Assembly (NCBI GenBank): GCA_037447655.1
Contig: JBBHKE010000755.1
Span: forward strand, 1-64,000
Direction: 5' to 3'
DNA from: Zygnema cylindricum
Taxonomy: Eukaryota > Streptophyta > Zygnematophyceae > Zygnematales > Zygnemataceae
DNA: 64,000 bases
Of the stretch, positions 1 to 11,557 are shown piece after piece. A program made the position numbers and the translations under genes. Position 1 is the stretch's first letter, and every line of letters starts with the position of its first letter. The notes below the pieces were generated by a model that worked only from the letters and a program-made list of their open reading frames with translations, ran no database searches and was not told the origin of the DNA.

Positions 1-1519
1 CTTTGGAAACCACTCTCAACCGGAGCCAAAGAGGATATTTTCTGTCGTTTCTGGAATGCCATCGCCACTCGCCTAGTGGCTGTCCAATGCAGTTGTCACG
101 TGTCATCATGTCACAGGTTTTCTGGATCCCAGACAAAACAACAGCAGTCAGGAGAGGAGAGTGTCATGCGGAATGCATTCACTTAAATGTTATTCATTCT
201 AAACTATTACAATAGTAATTGTTCACATAATAATTGTTGTTTTGACATCTCTAATAATGAGATTTTGACAACAGAACCACTGAACCTTGAATTGCTATTA
301 GAGTGAAGCCTTTTCTGTGTCCCAAACGCGTAATTCCTTGGGCAAAATGACTGTTTTTTGTCGGAACCAATCAAAAGGTAAGACCTTCATTTTTGACAGC
401 AATACTGAGATTTAAAATCGCATAACTATGCAACAATGTAAACACGTGTGAGGGGCAGAAGAAAACCTAACTCTGTTAATGATTCATGGTGTAAATACTT
501 TCGCCCCAGTTTGAAAAGTATTAGGGCCGTTTTTGACATGTATTCATAGGCATGTTGGAATTGAAGTATTGAACCAATATAGATTGAGGTGCTTAATATG
601 AGATAAAATGAGTGGAAATAAGATTCACATTGTCCCACCTGAAAATCCTGTAAATCATCCGACTCCACAAAGCTTTCCAGTCGACAGCCTACAATTGGAG
701 GGTTCCCCAACATGTGACATAACGCCGGACTGATTCCACATGCAATATGAAAAACACCAGTTGTGAGATATACGAGCATACTTTTATCATATAGACACAT
801 GGTCATAAAAGTCAAATGATATGGCCGTCTTTATAGTTTTGTATATTTTAGTTTTTCTAACTCTTCTATGAGTGAAATTGATCTAAAAATTTGGATAGAA
901 TAAAATCAAGAAATGTAAGAGTTGAGATGACCCCTTAAATGTTGTGATATTGGTGGATGCAACCACAAATGACGTGAGTTCAACAAAAAGTAAAACTAGG
1001 TTGAAAGGAAAGTGAAAATAGCATTTTTCGGAGATTTCAGAGAGTTGAGGACTTTAAGAACGATTTAGCTGGAATTGAAGTCTGACCTTATCCAGGTTAA
1101 CAAATAACCTTCATTAACTGAAAAAGTTGCTGCTCAAACTTTTGCGTTCAGTTTATGATGCACCACAAATTTCAAATGCAATATTTCAGATGAAATCTCA
1201 TTATTGCTGCGACAGTAAGTATAAAAAAAAAAGGTTTAAATATCAGTAGGAATCTCAATTTCTATTAATCATTACTCGGTTTAAAACATTGTTAAATTCG
1301 ATTTTGTGCTCAGCTTGAACTGTTCGTCTGGTAGCTTTTATAGATCATTCTATCACGGATGTATCAAGCATATGATGTCCAGTCCACTTGCCATTGTCCA
1401 ATCAGCATCATCGTCATGAATGCAGACAGTCCACGAAACAAAATATTGGCTTATGAACAAGTTAACCTTTTAAGACTTGTAGGCTAAAACGAAAACATGC
1501 ATAGCGTGTTCAACGTTTA
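1..1519. other. Intergenic sequence, no gene recognised
   Basis: The stretch is AT-rich. Open frames exist on both strands, the longest at 426-815 (-, 129 codons), but its product resembles no family I know and shows no codon bias or splice context. I see no RNA gene or clear repeat here. Confidence 0.5.
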
Positions 1520-1835
1520 ATGTCAAATACACATGCCAATGTCCAATATCCACTGTTTAATGTCCAATTTCTAATTCCCGTTGTTAATGTCCAATATCTA
1601 ATGCTCATTTTCCAATTTTTAATGTTCAGTTCCAGTGCCTACTTTCCAATCTTTAGTGTTAACGCTCAACTTCTAATGTCTAATGTCTAATATCCAATGT
1701 CCGATGTCCGATGTCCAAGGTCCAATGCCAATGTCCATGACCAATGTCCAATGTCCAATCCACTTTCCAATGTCTAATGTTTTATGTATGATTTGGAATA
1801 TCCAGTGTCCAGCATCTAATGTCCAGCTTGGAGTG
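1520..1835. repeat. Degenerate TGTCCAAT minisatellite
   Basis: Variants of an octamer-like motif (TGTCCAAT, TGTCTAAT, TGTCCGA) follow each other with short spacers for about 300 bases. The repeat is imperfect, so open frames through it are repetitive and not evidence of a gene. Confidence 0.75.
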
Positions 1836-2052
1836 TTCACTGCCCACCTGCCCGCCAGCACGCAGTTGGAGTCGTCCACCAACGCCGCCGCCAGCCCTGC
1901 CGCCTCCAGCAGCCGCTGCTGCAGCCGAACCTCCCCGCAGGTATAGCTGGCAAAGCTGCCGGCTTCGGCTGTTCCCATACCGCAACAATCGCTGGCCCAT
2001 TTCCTGCAATGCGAGAAGTTCCATTAGCAGCTACAAGTGGAACCAGCCTTGA
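1836..2052 (-). other. GC-rich block, possible exon
   Basis: This ~200-base island is much richer in GC than its surroundings and is open in several frames on both strands. The minus frame starting with the ATG near 1978 has mostly G or C at third positions, as expected of a coding exon. I recognise no domain. It could be an isolated exon, a CpG-like patch or a captured gene fragment. Confidence 0.2.
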
Positions 2053-2545
2053 AAAAAAAAAAAACCTTAGAAACACTGACATGACAAAAACAAATTGCAC
2101 GGATACTGGATGAATGAAGACTCACTTGGTAGTCCACATCTGGTAAAGGCTTTCCTCAGCATTTCCTTCACAAGCGCGACACTTGCTCTTGGCACTCGGC
2201 GCCATGGCTTGTGGACAACTGGAGTGTAAGTTTATAGCTCGACCCTACAGCGGCGTGGCTTTAAAGTAGAATAGAGTTGCTACACGTACGCGATTATTGT
2301 CGTTACTGGCCATAAATGCCATATTCAAACAAATAAATGTGATTTTTGAACAGGGTCGTACAGTCGTCATTAAAAGCCAATGATTACTGCAGGAGTAACG
2401 CCTTTTACAGCGTACGTGGATTTTCCCCCTGACCCGTAGGATGGATTTTGCAATCTTCTGAGCCTTCGTCCAAAACTTCAAACGCGATACGGGAATCTCT
2501 GATTCTAAAATGGATATGTTCGGATCGAGGGACTCGGCTTAAAAG
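2053..2545. other. Intergenic sequence
   Basis: An A-run near 2051-2064 follows the GC-rich block on the + strand. Nothing else recognisable is present before the inverted-repeat element at 2546. Confidence 0.4.
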
Positions 2546-3252
2546 CATAGTTGTCCTATTCGTACGAATTTCGACTTTTTTCCGAAAACTACGTAGTATT
2601 CGTTACTTTCATACCGTTCGTTAGTTTTCGCTGTACGATGTACAAAAACGTACGAAAACCGTCCCCTTAACCCTAAAAAATCCTTAAAAAATCCTAAAAG
2701 CGTACGAAAAACATACGGAAATGTACAAAATTGTACAACATGTGTACCCTAAAAACCTAGGAATACGGATAATGTAAGGCAGCTGTACTGTATTTTACCG
2801 GAATGTACGAAATGCACGGGAAGTACCCTAAACACCCTAAAATCCCTCCATCACTAAACCTAAAAGTACTGAAATATACGGACTTCGTACGTATGTGTAC
2901 GAAAAATGTAAGTCCGTTTAACTGAAATATACGGGAAAGTACGAAAATGTACCCTAAAAGTCTCAAAATAATAACCGTCAAAAGTACGAAAACATACGGA
3001 CACTGTACAAAATGTACGAATAATAGTTGGCTGTTTAACATAAATATTTGAGAACGCACGAGAATGTACCCTAAAATTCCTAAAACCCACCTAAAAGTAC
3101 TGAAATGTACGAAAAAGGTACGCAAATGTACGAAAATCTACAAGTACATTGTCAGGTACGCATTTAATAACATTTTTTTATCGTTAAATGCGTATCGTGC
3201 GTAGTATTCGCGCGTTCGTTTCGTGCGTATTATGCGCACGGGACAACTATTT
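2546..3252. mobile_element. GTACG-rich terminal-inverted-repeat element
   Basis: The ends are inverted: ATAGTTGTCC at 2547 and GGACAACTAT ending at 3250, continued by imperfectly paired CGTACG- and CGCACG-type sequence. The string TTAAAAG occurs just outside both ends (2539-2545 and 3253-3259), a candidate target duplication. The interior is dominated by variants of CGTACGAAAATGTAC and CCCTAAA-like spacers. There is no transposase frame, so it is non-autonomous. The superfamily is not clear. Confidence 0.6.
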
Positions 3253-3315
3253 TTAAAAGACTGTAGCTTGTCTGCGGGAGGGGATACGATATGTCAGCTA
3301 CAGTACAGTTCAGTA

Positions 3316-3514
3316 CACCTTGAATCGTTATTAGCGTATAGAAATTATTAGTGCAAAGAAAATATTACCGTCATTCATTCTAATTTAGTGCCAAGAGACG
3401 TGGCAGATTATGGTCCACGTTCTTAAATATTGTAATTTATTATATTTAAAGTATCAATGTCAAAATTTTGGGGTGCTGATATAGCGTACATGAGGCTAAA
3501 ATCGATTCACGGTG
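3316..3514. mobile_element. CACCGCC-type short MITE, copy 1
   Basis: A ~200-base element flanked by TA, with inverted ends CACCTTGAATCGTTATTAG and the matching ...AATCGATTCACGGTG. The same element lies in opposite orientation at 8695-8893, sharing interior strings such as CCAAAATTTTGACATTGAT (here as its complement). It is too short to code for anything. Confidence 0.75.
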
Positions 3515-3823
3515 TACTATACTGTAAAGACGGTGCGTAAATTGTACGATCACATGTGACACTTCATTATGTAGTACACTTTGTGCTGACGACGTTATGC
3601 CATGGCGTTGACGACGTGTGGGAATACAGCTGGCCGGTCACGTTTCGAAGAAAGGATCAAATCAAAAGATCGGATGATTTTCTAATGTACGCCTGGATTG
3701 CAGAAATCTGGTGGATGAGGAAGCAAGTGGCCTTCACGTGTCTTCACGTGGCTTCACGAGCGGTAGGCATTATGAAGATGGGGGACTCTTGACATTTGGA
3801 AGTAGCGAAACGCCGAAAACGTT
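3515..3823. other. Spacer between two MITEs
   Basis: It contains a 78-codon frame (3556-3792, +) with no recognisable domain. Nothing is supported here. Confidence 0.35.
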
Positions 3824-4378
3824 ACCGCCAATCGCTATTAGCGTAGTGTACGCTAATTCCGTCACGCATTTTATTTTTATTCTCAAATAGCGTAGCTTAT
3901 TCTATTTTTTTCTTTACGCCATTTAGGGTTATTTTCCACGTACCGTACAAAATGAAAGTACGTTGTCAATTAAATAGTGTGGTGTACGGTACGTGTCAGA
4001 CCGTACAAAATTGTACCTTTTGAAGTGAAAAAGTATAATTAACGAGTTTCAGTCACCGTGGACGCATGAGAATATGCGCTCTAAAAAGGGGATGAAATCG
4101 GGTTGTCAAATATCACGTTCGCACATATTCGTCTAGCAACCACGTTTCGACTGTGTGAACGTACGATCTGTGTACGATTTGTCAGAGTTTGTACAAGAAC
4201 CTATATTAGTGTAAGCATGTTTGCGACCGACATTTTTTTTTTCAAAGACCCAAATTAGAATTATTAAACAAATAGAATGTATGTTTTTTTTCAAAATTTT
4301 AAAATTCTTAATTAGCGTAAACCACGATAATTATTCCTATTTGCTAAAGAAACTTCTACGCTAATAGCGATTGGCGGT
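3824..4378. mobile_element. CACCGCC-type long MITE (~555 bp)
   Basis: The outer 23 bases are a perfect inverted repeat, ACCGCCAATCGCTATTAGCG plus TAG on the left with its complement on the right. The interior contains GGACGCATGAGAATATGCGC and a TTCAAAGACCCAAATTAGAA block, both also found in the copies at 13505-14039 and 14047-14578. There is no coding capacity. The TA at the right end fits a TA target duplication. Confidence 0.8.
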
Positions 4379-4757
4379 GTAGCAGATTGCAGCAAATGAA
4401 CAATACTGTAAAGAAACCTCGGAGAGCCTACCGTTAAACATCAATAAACTGAGGATGCTTGGGCCTTTGCCCAACCTTTGTAATCTCTCATAATTTCGAA
4501 ATCCGTACGTGGCTTACGATGATTTTTAAAAGGTGCACGTATTCTTATTCCTTAATGTCACACTATATACAACTAAAAAAACTTTCCTTTTGGTTCATAA
4601 TGTTTTCGAAGCTTTCTTTCCATTTTCACGTACGCTCCATGTAATTGTAACTTAGCGAACTTAATTTGCATTGAAGCGAAGATTCTAAGTACACGTTTAT
4701 TTTATGTCCCAATGCTTAAAAACAAGTTCGTTTCTTAAATATGTGATAATTGTATAA

Positions 4758-6002
4758 GGGTACGGCCCCATGTAGCTAAGTTCGGGTTATTTTCTGTGGT
4801 TTTCCTTTAAAACTTAGCTCCGTATTGCCTGAGTTGTGACCGTACGAAGAAATCGCAAATATGTAGAGTACAATTTCGTCATTCTCAAACTTAGGATGTA
4901 CGAAAATTTGTTGTCTTGTGTTTTTTTGACCCACTATCACGTCATCTTCGAACTTATCATAAACCACATCGGCAACGTGTTTTAAGCAAAGTAAAACGGT
5001 GTACACAAATAGAAAAGTATATTCCCACGAATGAAAAGTTTTCAAAAGTTTTTGACAACTGAAAAAAGTATTCGTTTTTTTCCGCGTGCACCTTGTACGG
5101 TTATTTTTGCAGGGGTCTCGATGTTGCAGTGTCATTTCACGCAAAGTTCAAAAATCTGCGAAGGTGAAAAATTTATGAAGTCATGGCGGCCGGACAGGAG
5201 AGGTTTGCGCAAAGGCATGTCGTACAGCCACGGATGCAAGGCTGTACCTCTACGATGTCACGCAACGACATCCGACATACCAAATCGTTTCAAAAGTTGT
5301 GATGTATCTTGCGACGCTTCAAAAAGTTTCGAAAAAATACGGTGCGGCAAAGACAGATTGTACACGATAACAGCCGTCACGGGTATTGTCAACGTATACA
5401 ATCGTCACAAACTTAAGTGACAATTTCGAGTAAACCCATAGAGACACTTGAAATCCGGATCTCTCAGATCCGCGCTAAAATATGAAGTAAGTTTGTTAAG
5501 CTACAACTACATGGGGTCGTACCCTAAGTCTCTGATGCATATGATGGTTATCAACGTTCAAAATCTGTGTTGTCGTACATTATTTTTTCTAACTACTTGT
5601 GAAATTGCATGTCTTTGCGTGACATTGTAGATGTAAAACCTTCCAACCTGTGTCGTTCATGGGTAAAGAAGATGTCTTTGCCTTTACGTCTCTTGTGCTA
5701 GTCGTCTGGAACTTTTGTAAACCTTTGACATGTGCAAAGTTGTTTTCCTATTTTTCTTGCGGTGATACTTCAATTTAAATATGTGTTTAAAGATAAGGTT
5801 GAAGATGACGTTTTTTGTCGTCGAAGTGGGTCGAAAAACACAAGACGACAATTTTTCGTACATCCTAAGTTCGAGGGTGACGCAAATTGTACTCTACAAA
5901 TTTGCGATTCCTTTTTATGGTTGGAACTTAGGCAGTACAACGCTAAGTTTTACAAGAAAACGACAGAAAAAAACCCTTACTTATGCACATGGGGACACAC
6001 CC
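4758..6002. mobile_element. Long-TIR (foldback-like) element, unit 1
   Basis: The first ~220 bases (GGGTACGGCCCCATGTAGC...) are inverted relative to the last ~200 (...ATGGGGACACACCC). The arms share blocks such as ACACAAGACGACAA and AAATCGCAAATATGTAG in opposite orientation. The open frames inside look accidental. It may be a non-autonomous Mutator-like or foldback element. I could not define a target duplication. Confidence 0.55.
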
Positions 6003-6043
6003 TTAGCGAACTTAATTTGCATCGAAGCGAAGATTCTAAGTAT

Positions 6044-6865
6044 TAGTGTTGGGTATCGAGGACCTTTTGCCGATATTCGATATAAATCAAATTTCAAGTA
6101 CCCGATAATCGATATATCGCTTCGATATATCGAAAAGCATAATATTGCGATATATTGCCGATATATCGTATCGCCAATATATCCAGGTATAAAAATAAAT
6201 AAAAATCACAGGTCTCCAAAGTCACGTGCCTTCGGACAAGGTGACCGTAAAAAATTTTGGCGAAAAGAAATACAGTTTTTTCCTGAAAGTCAGCAGAGTG
6301 AAGGAGATCTCTGGGGTACATTGACGCGGTACACTTGCGAAGTACACGTACATAATACGCAAGTACGGATTTCCATACGAAAATGGTCCGTTCTCAAATA
6401 TTTGACGATTTTAGAGATTTGGTCGTCAACCTACAAGGAACCACTCAAATTAAAACACGTATGTAAAAACTTGTTTACACAATATACGCGATGTTAACCG
6501 AGGCCTCTGTAATACAAAATTTTTGTTGTCCTTACTATTACAAAGACATCCTCATGTAACCATACCCCAAATAAGTAATTATATGAATTACAGAATTTGT
6601 ACTTTTTTGTCAGTTACATTTTGCGGCGTCTAACTTTAAGTCACGGAACGAAAATCACGTCGTACGTGGCGTATCTGACAATTTGTTTTTTTCGCTAAAA
6701 TAACATATTATATTAAAATATAAATTATTAAATTTAAAAAATACTATATATCGCGATAGTTTATGTTGGTCTCGGTACGATGTATCGAGGAGTCTGCTCG
6801 ATCAATATTCGATATATCGAATATCGAGATTATTGCGATATGAATTTACCCGATACCTAACACTA
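6044..6865. mobile_element. Non-autonomous hAT-like element (822 bp)
   Basis: The ends are TAGTGTTGGGTATCG and CGATACCTAACACTA, a 15-base inverted repeat with one mismatch. An 8-base target duplication, CTAAGTAT (6036-6043) and CTAAGTAC (6866-6873), flanks it. TIRs starting TAGTG with 8-bp duplications are typical of the hAT superfamily. The interior is rich in ATCGATATATCG palindromes and has no transposase. Confidence 0.8.
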
Positions 6866-6938
6866 CTAAGTACACGTTTTTTTTATGTCCCAATGCTTAA
6901 AAACAAGTTCTTTTCTTAAGTATGCGATGATTGTATAA

Positions 6939-8237
6939 GGGTACGGCCCCATGTAGCTAAGCTCGGGTTTTTTTCTCTCGTTTTCCTTTAAAACTTAACG
7001 TCGTACTGCTTAAGTTGCGACCGTACGAAGAAATCGCAAATATGTAGAATACAATTTGCGTCATTCTCAAACTTATGATGTACAAAAATTTGTCGTCTTG
7101 TGTTTTTTCGACCCAATGTCACGTCCTCTTTGAACTTATCATAAACCACATCGGCAATGTGTTTTAAGCAAAGTTAAACCGTGTACACAAATAAAAAAGC
7201 ATATTCCCACGTTTGAAAAGTTTTCAAAAGTTTTTGACCACTGAAAAAAGTACAGGGCTGTTCGTTTTTGTCCGCATGCACCTTGTACGGCTTTTTTTGC
7301 AGGGGTCTCGATGCTGCACTCTCATTTCACGCAAAGTTCAAAAATCTGCGAATGTGAAAAATCTGCAAAGTCATTGCAGCCGGACATGAGAGGTTTGCGC
7401 AAAGGCATGTCGTACAACCACGGGTGCAAGGCTGTACGTCTATGATGTCACGCAACGACATGCGACATACCAAATCGTTTCAAAAATTACGATGCGTCTT
7501 GCGACGCTTCAAAAGGTTTCGAAAAAATACGGTGCGGCAAAGAAAGATTGTACACGGTGACAGCCGTCACGGGCATTGTCAACGTATACAATTGTCGCAA
7601 ACTTAAGTGACAATTTCGAGTAAACACATAGAGACACATGAAATCCGGATCCGTCGGATCCGCGGTAAGATACAAAGTAAGTTCGCTAAGTTACAACTAC
7701 ATGGGGCCGTACCCTAAGTCTCCGATGCCTATGACGGTTATCCACGTCTAAAATCTGTGTTGTCGTACATTATTTTTTCTAACTACTTGTGAAATTGCAT
7801 GTCTTTGCGTGACATTGTAGATGTAAAACCTTATAACCTGTGTCGTTCATGGGTAAAGAATATGTCTTTGCCTTTACGTCTCCCGTGCTTGTCGTCTGGA
7901 ACTTTGGTAAACCTTTGACACGTGCAAAGTTGTTTTCCTATTTTTCTTGCGATGATACTTCAATTTAAATATGTGTTTTAAGGTAAAGTTTGAAGATGAC
8001 GTGGCATGACGTGGCCGTGGATCAAAAAACACAAGACGACAACATATATTACATTCTAAGTTTGAAGTTGAAGCAAAATGTACTTTCATTTTCTTCACTC
8101 TCTTTGTACGGTTGTATTTTAATCGGTATGGTGTCAAGTTTTTGAGGAAACCGGACAACTTTAACCACAACTTTTTTGTACGACATAATTTTTTTTCGTT
8201 CCAGGCTCTCCGTTACTTTAATACATGGGATACACCC
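6939..8237. mobile_element. Long-TIR (foldback-like) element, unit 2
   Basis: This is the second copy of the 4758-6002 element, beginning GGGTACGGCCCCATGTAGC and ending ...GGGATACACCC. The right arm is more diverged than in unit 1. No coding function is recognised. Confidence 0.5.
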
Positions 8238-8692
8238 TGAGTACAGTCTGGTTGAATGCACTAATTTTAACCGGCTGATGCCCTTCAGAATTGGCAAAGG
8301 GCAGGATCTCCTTGAGATTCTCGGATGTCTGCAAACGGCAGGATAACTTGGAGAATCTGCCTCTAGGTTCGGCAAAGCGGCATGGTCTTTTGGAGGACCA
8401 GGATTTCAGATATTTGCTAGATATCTACCAAAATATTGCGGCTCAATAAAATATAGAAAGATTCTCTTTGGCCTATTACTTTGGATTTGTGGATACTCTT
8501 CACGTGAAGGAGGCGATCTAAGATCACAAAAGAGAGAATCTCGTCAGAATACAAGGCAGTGATTCTGCTATCAACAATATTGGATTTTATGATTGTCAAG
8601 CCTACAGCCGTGTACGTAAATTCATGAAATCAGTGACAATGTTTCTACCCACGTGGCATACTCTACTTACTCAGCGGCCCTATCCACTATAG
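8238..8692. other. Intergenic sequence
   Basis: Small minus-strand open frames are present without recognisable domains. No repeat or RNA gene is seen. Confidence 0.35.
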
Positions 8693-8694
8693 TA

Positions 8695-8893
8695 CACCGT
8701 GAATCGTTATTAGCCTTATGTACGCTATATCGGCACCCCAAAATTTTGACATTGATACCTTAAATGTAATAAATTGTACTATTTAAGGACGTGGACCATA
8801 ATCTGCCACGTCTCCTGGAACTAAATTAGAATGAATGACGCTAATTTTTTCTTTACACTAATAATTTCTATACGCTAATAACGATTCAAGGTG
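8695..8893. mobile_element. CACCGCC-type short MITE, copy 2 (inverted)
   Basis: It is flanked by TA on both sides, with ends CACCGTGAATCGTTATTAG and the complementary ...AACGATTCAAGGTG. It is the reverse-oriented copy of 3316-3514. Confidence 0.75.
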
Positions 8894-9059
8894 TACTGTA
8901 CTGTAGTCACCAACATAACTGTTTATCGAAAAGGACAAAAGGATTTTAAAAAGGACAAAAGAACAGTGTGCATCATTTTTCGACGAGCGTCACTTTTCAC
9001 AAAGGTTGTGATTGGCCGATGGGGATATCTAGCAGCGGTCCACACATCCACTGTGTTCC

Positions 9060-9183
9060 TGACGTCATCAGCCAGAGAAGAAATTTCGCCGAATGTATTC
9101 CTTGTCGCTGAACGTGAATGGTTTCGAATGGACGATGAGGATATTAACAACCGCTCGATTGGTCCATCCTTCGTCTGACGTCA
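9060..9183. promoter_or_regulatory. Two TGACGTCA palindromes 116 bp apart
   Basis: TGACGTCATCAGCCA occurs at 9060 and again at 9176, within two loosely similar ~110-base blocks. TGACGTCA is the classical binding palindrome of plant bZIP (TGA-type) factors. The pair sits about 1.1 kb upstream of the MYB start, with a MITE between. A regulatory role is inference only. Confidence 0.25.
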
Positions 9184-9398
9184 TCAGCCAACGCCATAAT
9201 TTTCCCGAGTTTTATGCCAAGCGAGTCCCACGTGAATCCGCACGTGGCACGACCAGATGTATCGCGGGATGGTTAATGTATTTGTACGGAAAACGTTAAT
9301 CTGTATCGGTCCGTACTGGAAACAGCAGTGCAATCATTTCGCTCACCTTTTGTCCCCAAAAGACGTAAAATTGTTCAAATACACAGAAAATGAATTAA

Positions 9399-10095
9399 GG
9401 GTGGACTTCCATTAGACGTCCCAGTAATTGTACGGAAAATTTTACTGAAGGGCGTGCCTTCCATTAGGTCGCGTCTGTAAACCTGCGTGGCTCATTCTGG
9501 TTGGTAACACGTAGGTTAATATTCGATGCTTAAAATCTAGAAAGAATCTTCGAATGCAATGTCAGAACGCAATATCTGTACGAGTGGAAGTAATATCTGT
9601 ACCAGCAGAGATAATATCTGTACCAGCGGAGGTAATTAATGACTCGTACAGAGGGCATTAAATGTACTACCCAAAATTTCAAAACGCAACGACAAAAAGG
9701 CGGCGGCAAACTTTGATGGTGGGGAGCGTGACGGAATAATTTCGGCGGATTCGCAGCCACCCTGGCGGAAGGCACATGGCCCTTGCGACGTGTACGCACA
9801 TACGCGCGCGCTCATCGTGGATTCTATATACCTTTTCCACGCGGCCTATTTTTACACGTTCTGTATTCGAGAATTGTCCTCACTGTGCACGGTCTTAGAA
9901 AACTGTAGGTTGATGACGTGGCGTCACGGATAAAAAGTGTAATAAAAATCGGACGGTCCTAATTTACGCCTACAACCTTGGACAATTTTCTGTAATGTTG
10001 TTTTCGTTGAAAAAAATAAGATTCTGTACGAACCTGTACGAAACGGTACGGCCTTCAGTAAAAAACCTCACTTTTTCGCTAATGGAAGTCCACCC
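9399..10095. mobile_element. Tourist-like (PIF/Harbinger) MITE, 697 bp
   Basis: The ends are GGGTGGACTTCCATTAG and its exact complement CTAATGGAAGTCCACCC. A TAA triplet directly flanks both sides (9396-9398 and 10096-10098). A 3-bp TWA duplication with GG-starting TIRs is the signature of PIF/Harbinger MITEs. The interior is non-coding. It lies ~180 bp upstream of the MYB start codon, so it may have brought regulatory sequence. Confidence 0.8.
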
Positions 10096-10271
10096 TAAGT
10101 GACTAATTGACTATAGTCATCTGCCGCTTTTTGTCTTCCATTCGCTTTGGTCCACCCACAGTTCAACTTGCTCGAGAGTCGCACACGTGCGAATCTTCGA
10201 AAGTTCTCCGAAGGCGGCCCTTCACAAAAAACGGAACGGTCGCAGGCGTAAGAAAGAATTCAAAAATAAAA

Positions 10272-10439
10272 ATGGCGCGACGGCCGTGAACTCCGGCGGA
10301 AGATGCGGCGCTCCGGCGCGCAGTAGCCGGACGTCGCCGCGATGCGATTGGTTGGGATGACGTGGCCGCACGTGTGGGCCTGTCTTGGCGCGGAGGGAAA
10401 GGATGTCGGAGAAGGTGGTTGCAACATTTGGATCCCGAG
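10272..10439 (+). CDS. MYB exon 1 (start and R2 repeat)
   Basis: The ATG sits in an AAAAATGGCG context. After MARRP the frame meets TGA, then continues through the rest of R2. The second and third R2 tryptophans are present (GWDDV, RRRWLQHL). The CR.RW motif is kept as CRRRW. R2 is a few residues longer than usual before its second tryptophan. The donor is GAG|GTAACT. Confidence 0.75.
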
Positions 10440-11141
10440 GTAACTGATTTTATCAAAATTATAAGCATGTTTTCAGATTTACCTATTTATTTAACATTTT
10501 ACAAATTTCCCTTTTCTATCCCCTTTTTTCATCTTTCTTTTTGTTAACTAGATGTTTTTTTTTTACCAATTTGATGAAAGGTTCTTCCAATTCGACAAAA
10601 TTTCATAATTTTATGCCTGCTAGATGAAATTATGGAGTTTCTATATGAATCAAACGTAATTTCCAGATGAAATTTCACAAATTCGTAAAAATTTGATCAT
10701 ATTTACTGAATTTTTTAATGTATCAAATGCTTTCATAATTTTCATATGAATTTACTTTAATTTAGTGGGAATTGGCTGAAAAAATTTAAATTATTATGGA
10801 AATTAAATTGTTTCATGGAAATCTGTATAAATTCATCAACATCTCAAAATAATTAAATGTGTTGTTTTGGAGCGGTGCTTTTTTTTTTCTTTTCCTATTT
10901 CTGGGCCACGTCCAGTCATTGAATTATATATGAAATATGGTTCAAGATCAACAATGGTAAAATGGGACCTTACAAGAGTCTTTATTTTAGCTTCACCAAT
11001 CTGCTGAATTTGTCTTATTCTTGTTTTAGCTTGCAAGAGTTGGTGTTAACACGTGCGTGATTATTTAACACACGTGTGTGGGGGTTCAACACGTGCGTAA
11101 GGATGTCACACGTGTGCTTTCTGGATGGTGCCACGTGGCAG

Positions 11142-11267
11142 CAGCTCAGCAGAGGTAAATTTATGGAGGGGGAGAGTCGGACTATTGTGATTGGCTTCGT
11201 TCTGATGGGCTGTCGGTGGTCGAGAATTGCGAGGAAACTTCCTGGAAGGACAGATGGCGCTGTGAGA
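11142..11267 (+). CDS. MYB exon 2 (R3 repeat, first two helices)
   Basis: The acceptor is ...GTGGCAG|CAG, giving the linker QLSRGKF. As in many plant MYBs, the first R3 aromatic position is phenylalanine. The core CRWSRIARKLPGRTDGAVR matches the R3 consensus closely. The donor is AGA|GTGAGA, at the conserved intron position inside R3 recognition-helix coding sequence. Confidence 0.8.
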
Positions 11268-11491
11268 GTGAGACACGTGGCACTATGGACTTGTCGTTTT
11301 GTGAAAAAATCTGGCCTTTTTTATGGGGTTGTTTTATTAATTTATAAATTTTGCATTTATTTTTTATTTTTTTTGGTTCTTGTTATTTATTGACAATTTT
11401 CCGAAATAGAAGTGATTGATAGACCGATTAATGTGAGGTTATGATTTTTTTATTTTTTTTAACTGTTATTTTAATTGTTTCGCTGTTTCAG

Positions 11492-11557
11492 AATCATTGG
11501 AAAAATCTCAAGCGTCGGTGGGAAAAAATACTTTCTCAAATATTAAGTTCTCCAATG
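11492..11557 (+). CDS. MYB exon 3 (end of R3)
   Basis: The acceptor is ...GCTGTTTCAG|AATCAT. The exon encodes NHWKNLKRR, the canonical end of R3 with its last tryptophan, then RWEKI...SSPM. The donor is CCAATG|GTACGA. At only 22 codons it is easily missed by simple ORF finding. Confidence 0.8.

Larger units (their letters stand above)
4651..8237. repeat. Tandem direct duplication of ~1.35 kb
   Basis: 4651-6002 is repeated as 6003-8237 once the hAT-like insertion at 6044-6865 is removed. Both units start with CTTAGCGAACTTAATTTGCA, pass through GGTACGGCCCCATGTAGCTA and end in a copy of the inverted arm. Divergence between units is moderate, so the duplication is old. Confidence 0.75.

Noticed and set aside
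426-815. 129-codon minus-strand frame as a gene
   Set aside because: No recognisable domain, no codon bias and no neighbouring gene structure.
5781-6497. 238-codon open frame on the + strand
   Set aside because: It runs across a long-TIR arm and into the hAT-like insertion, with no domain, so it is accidental.
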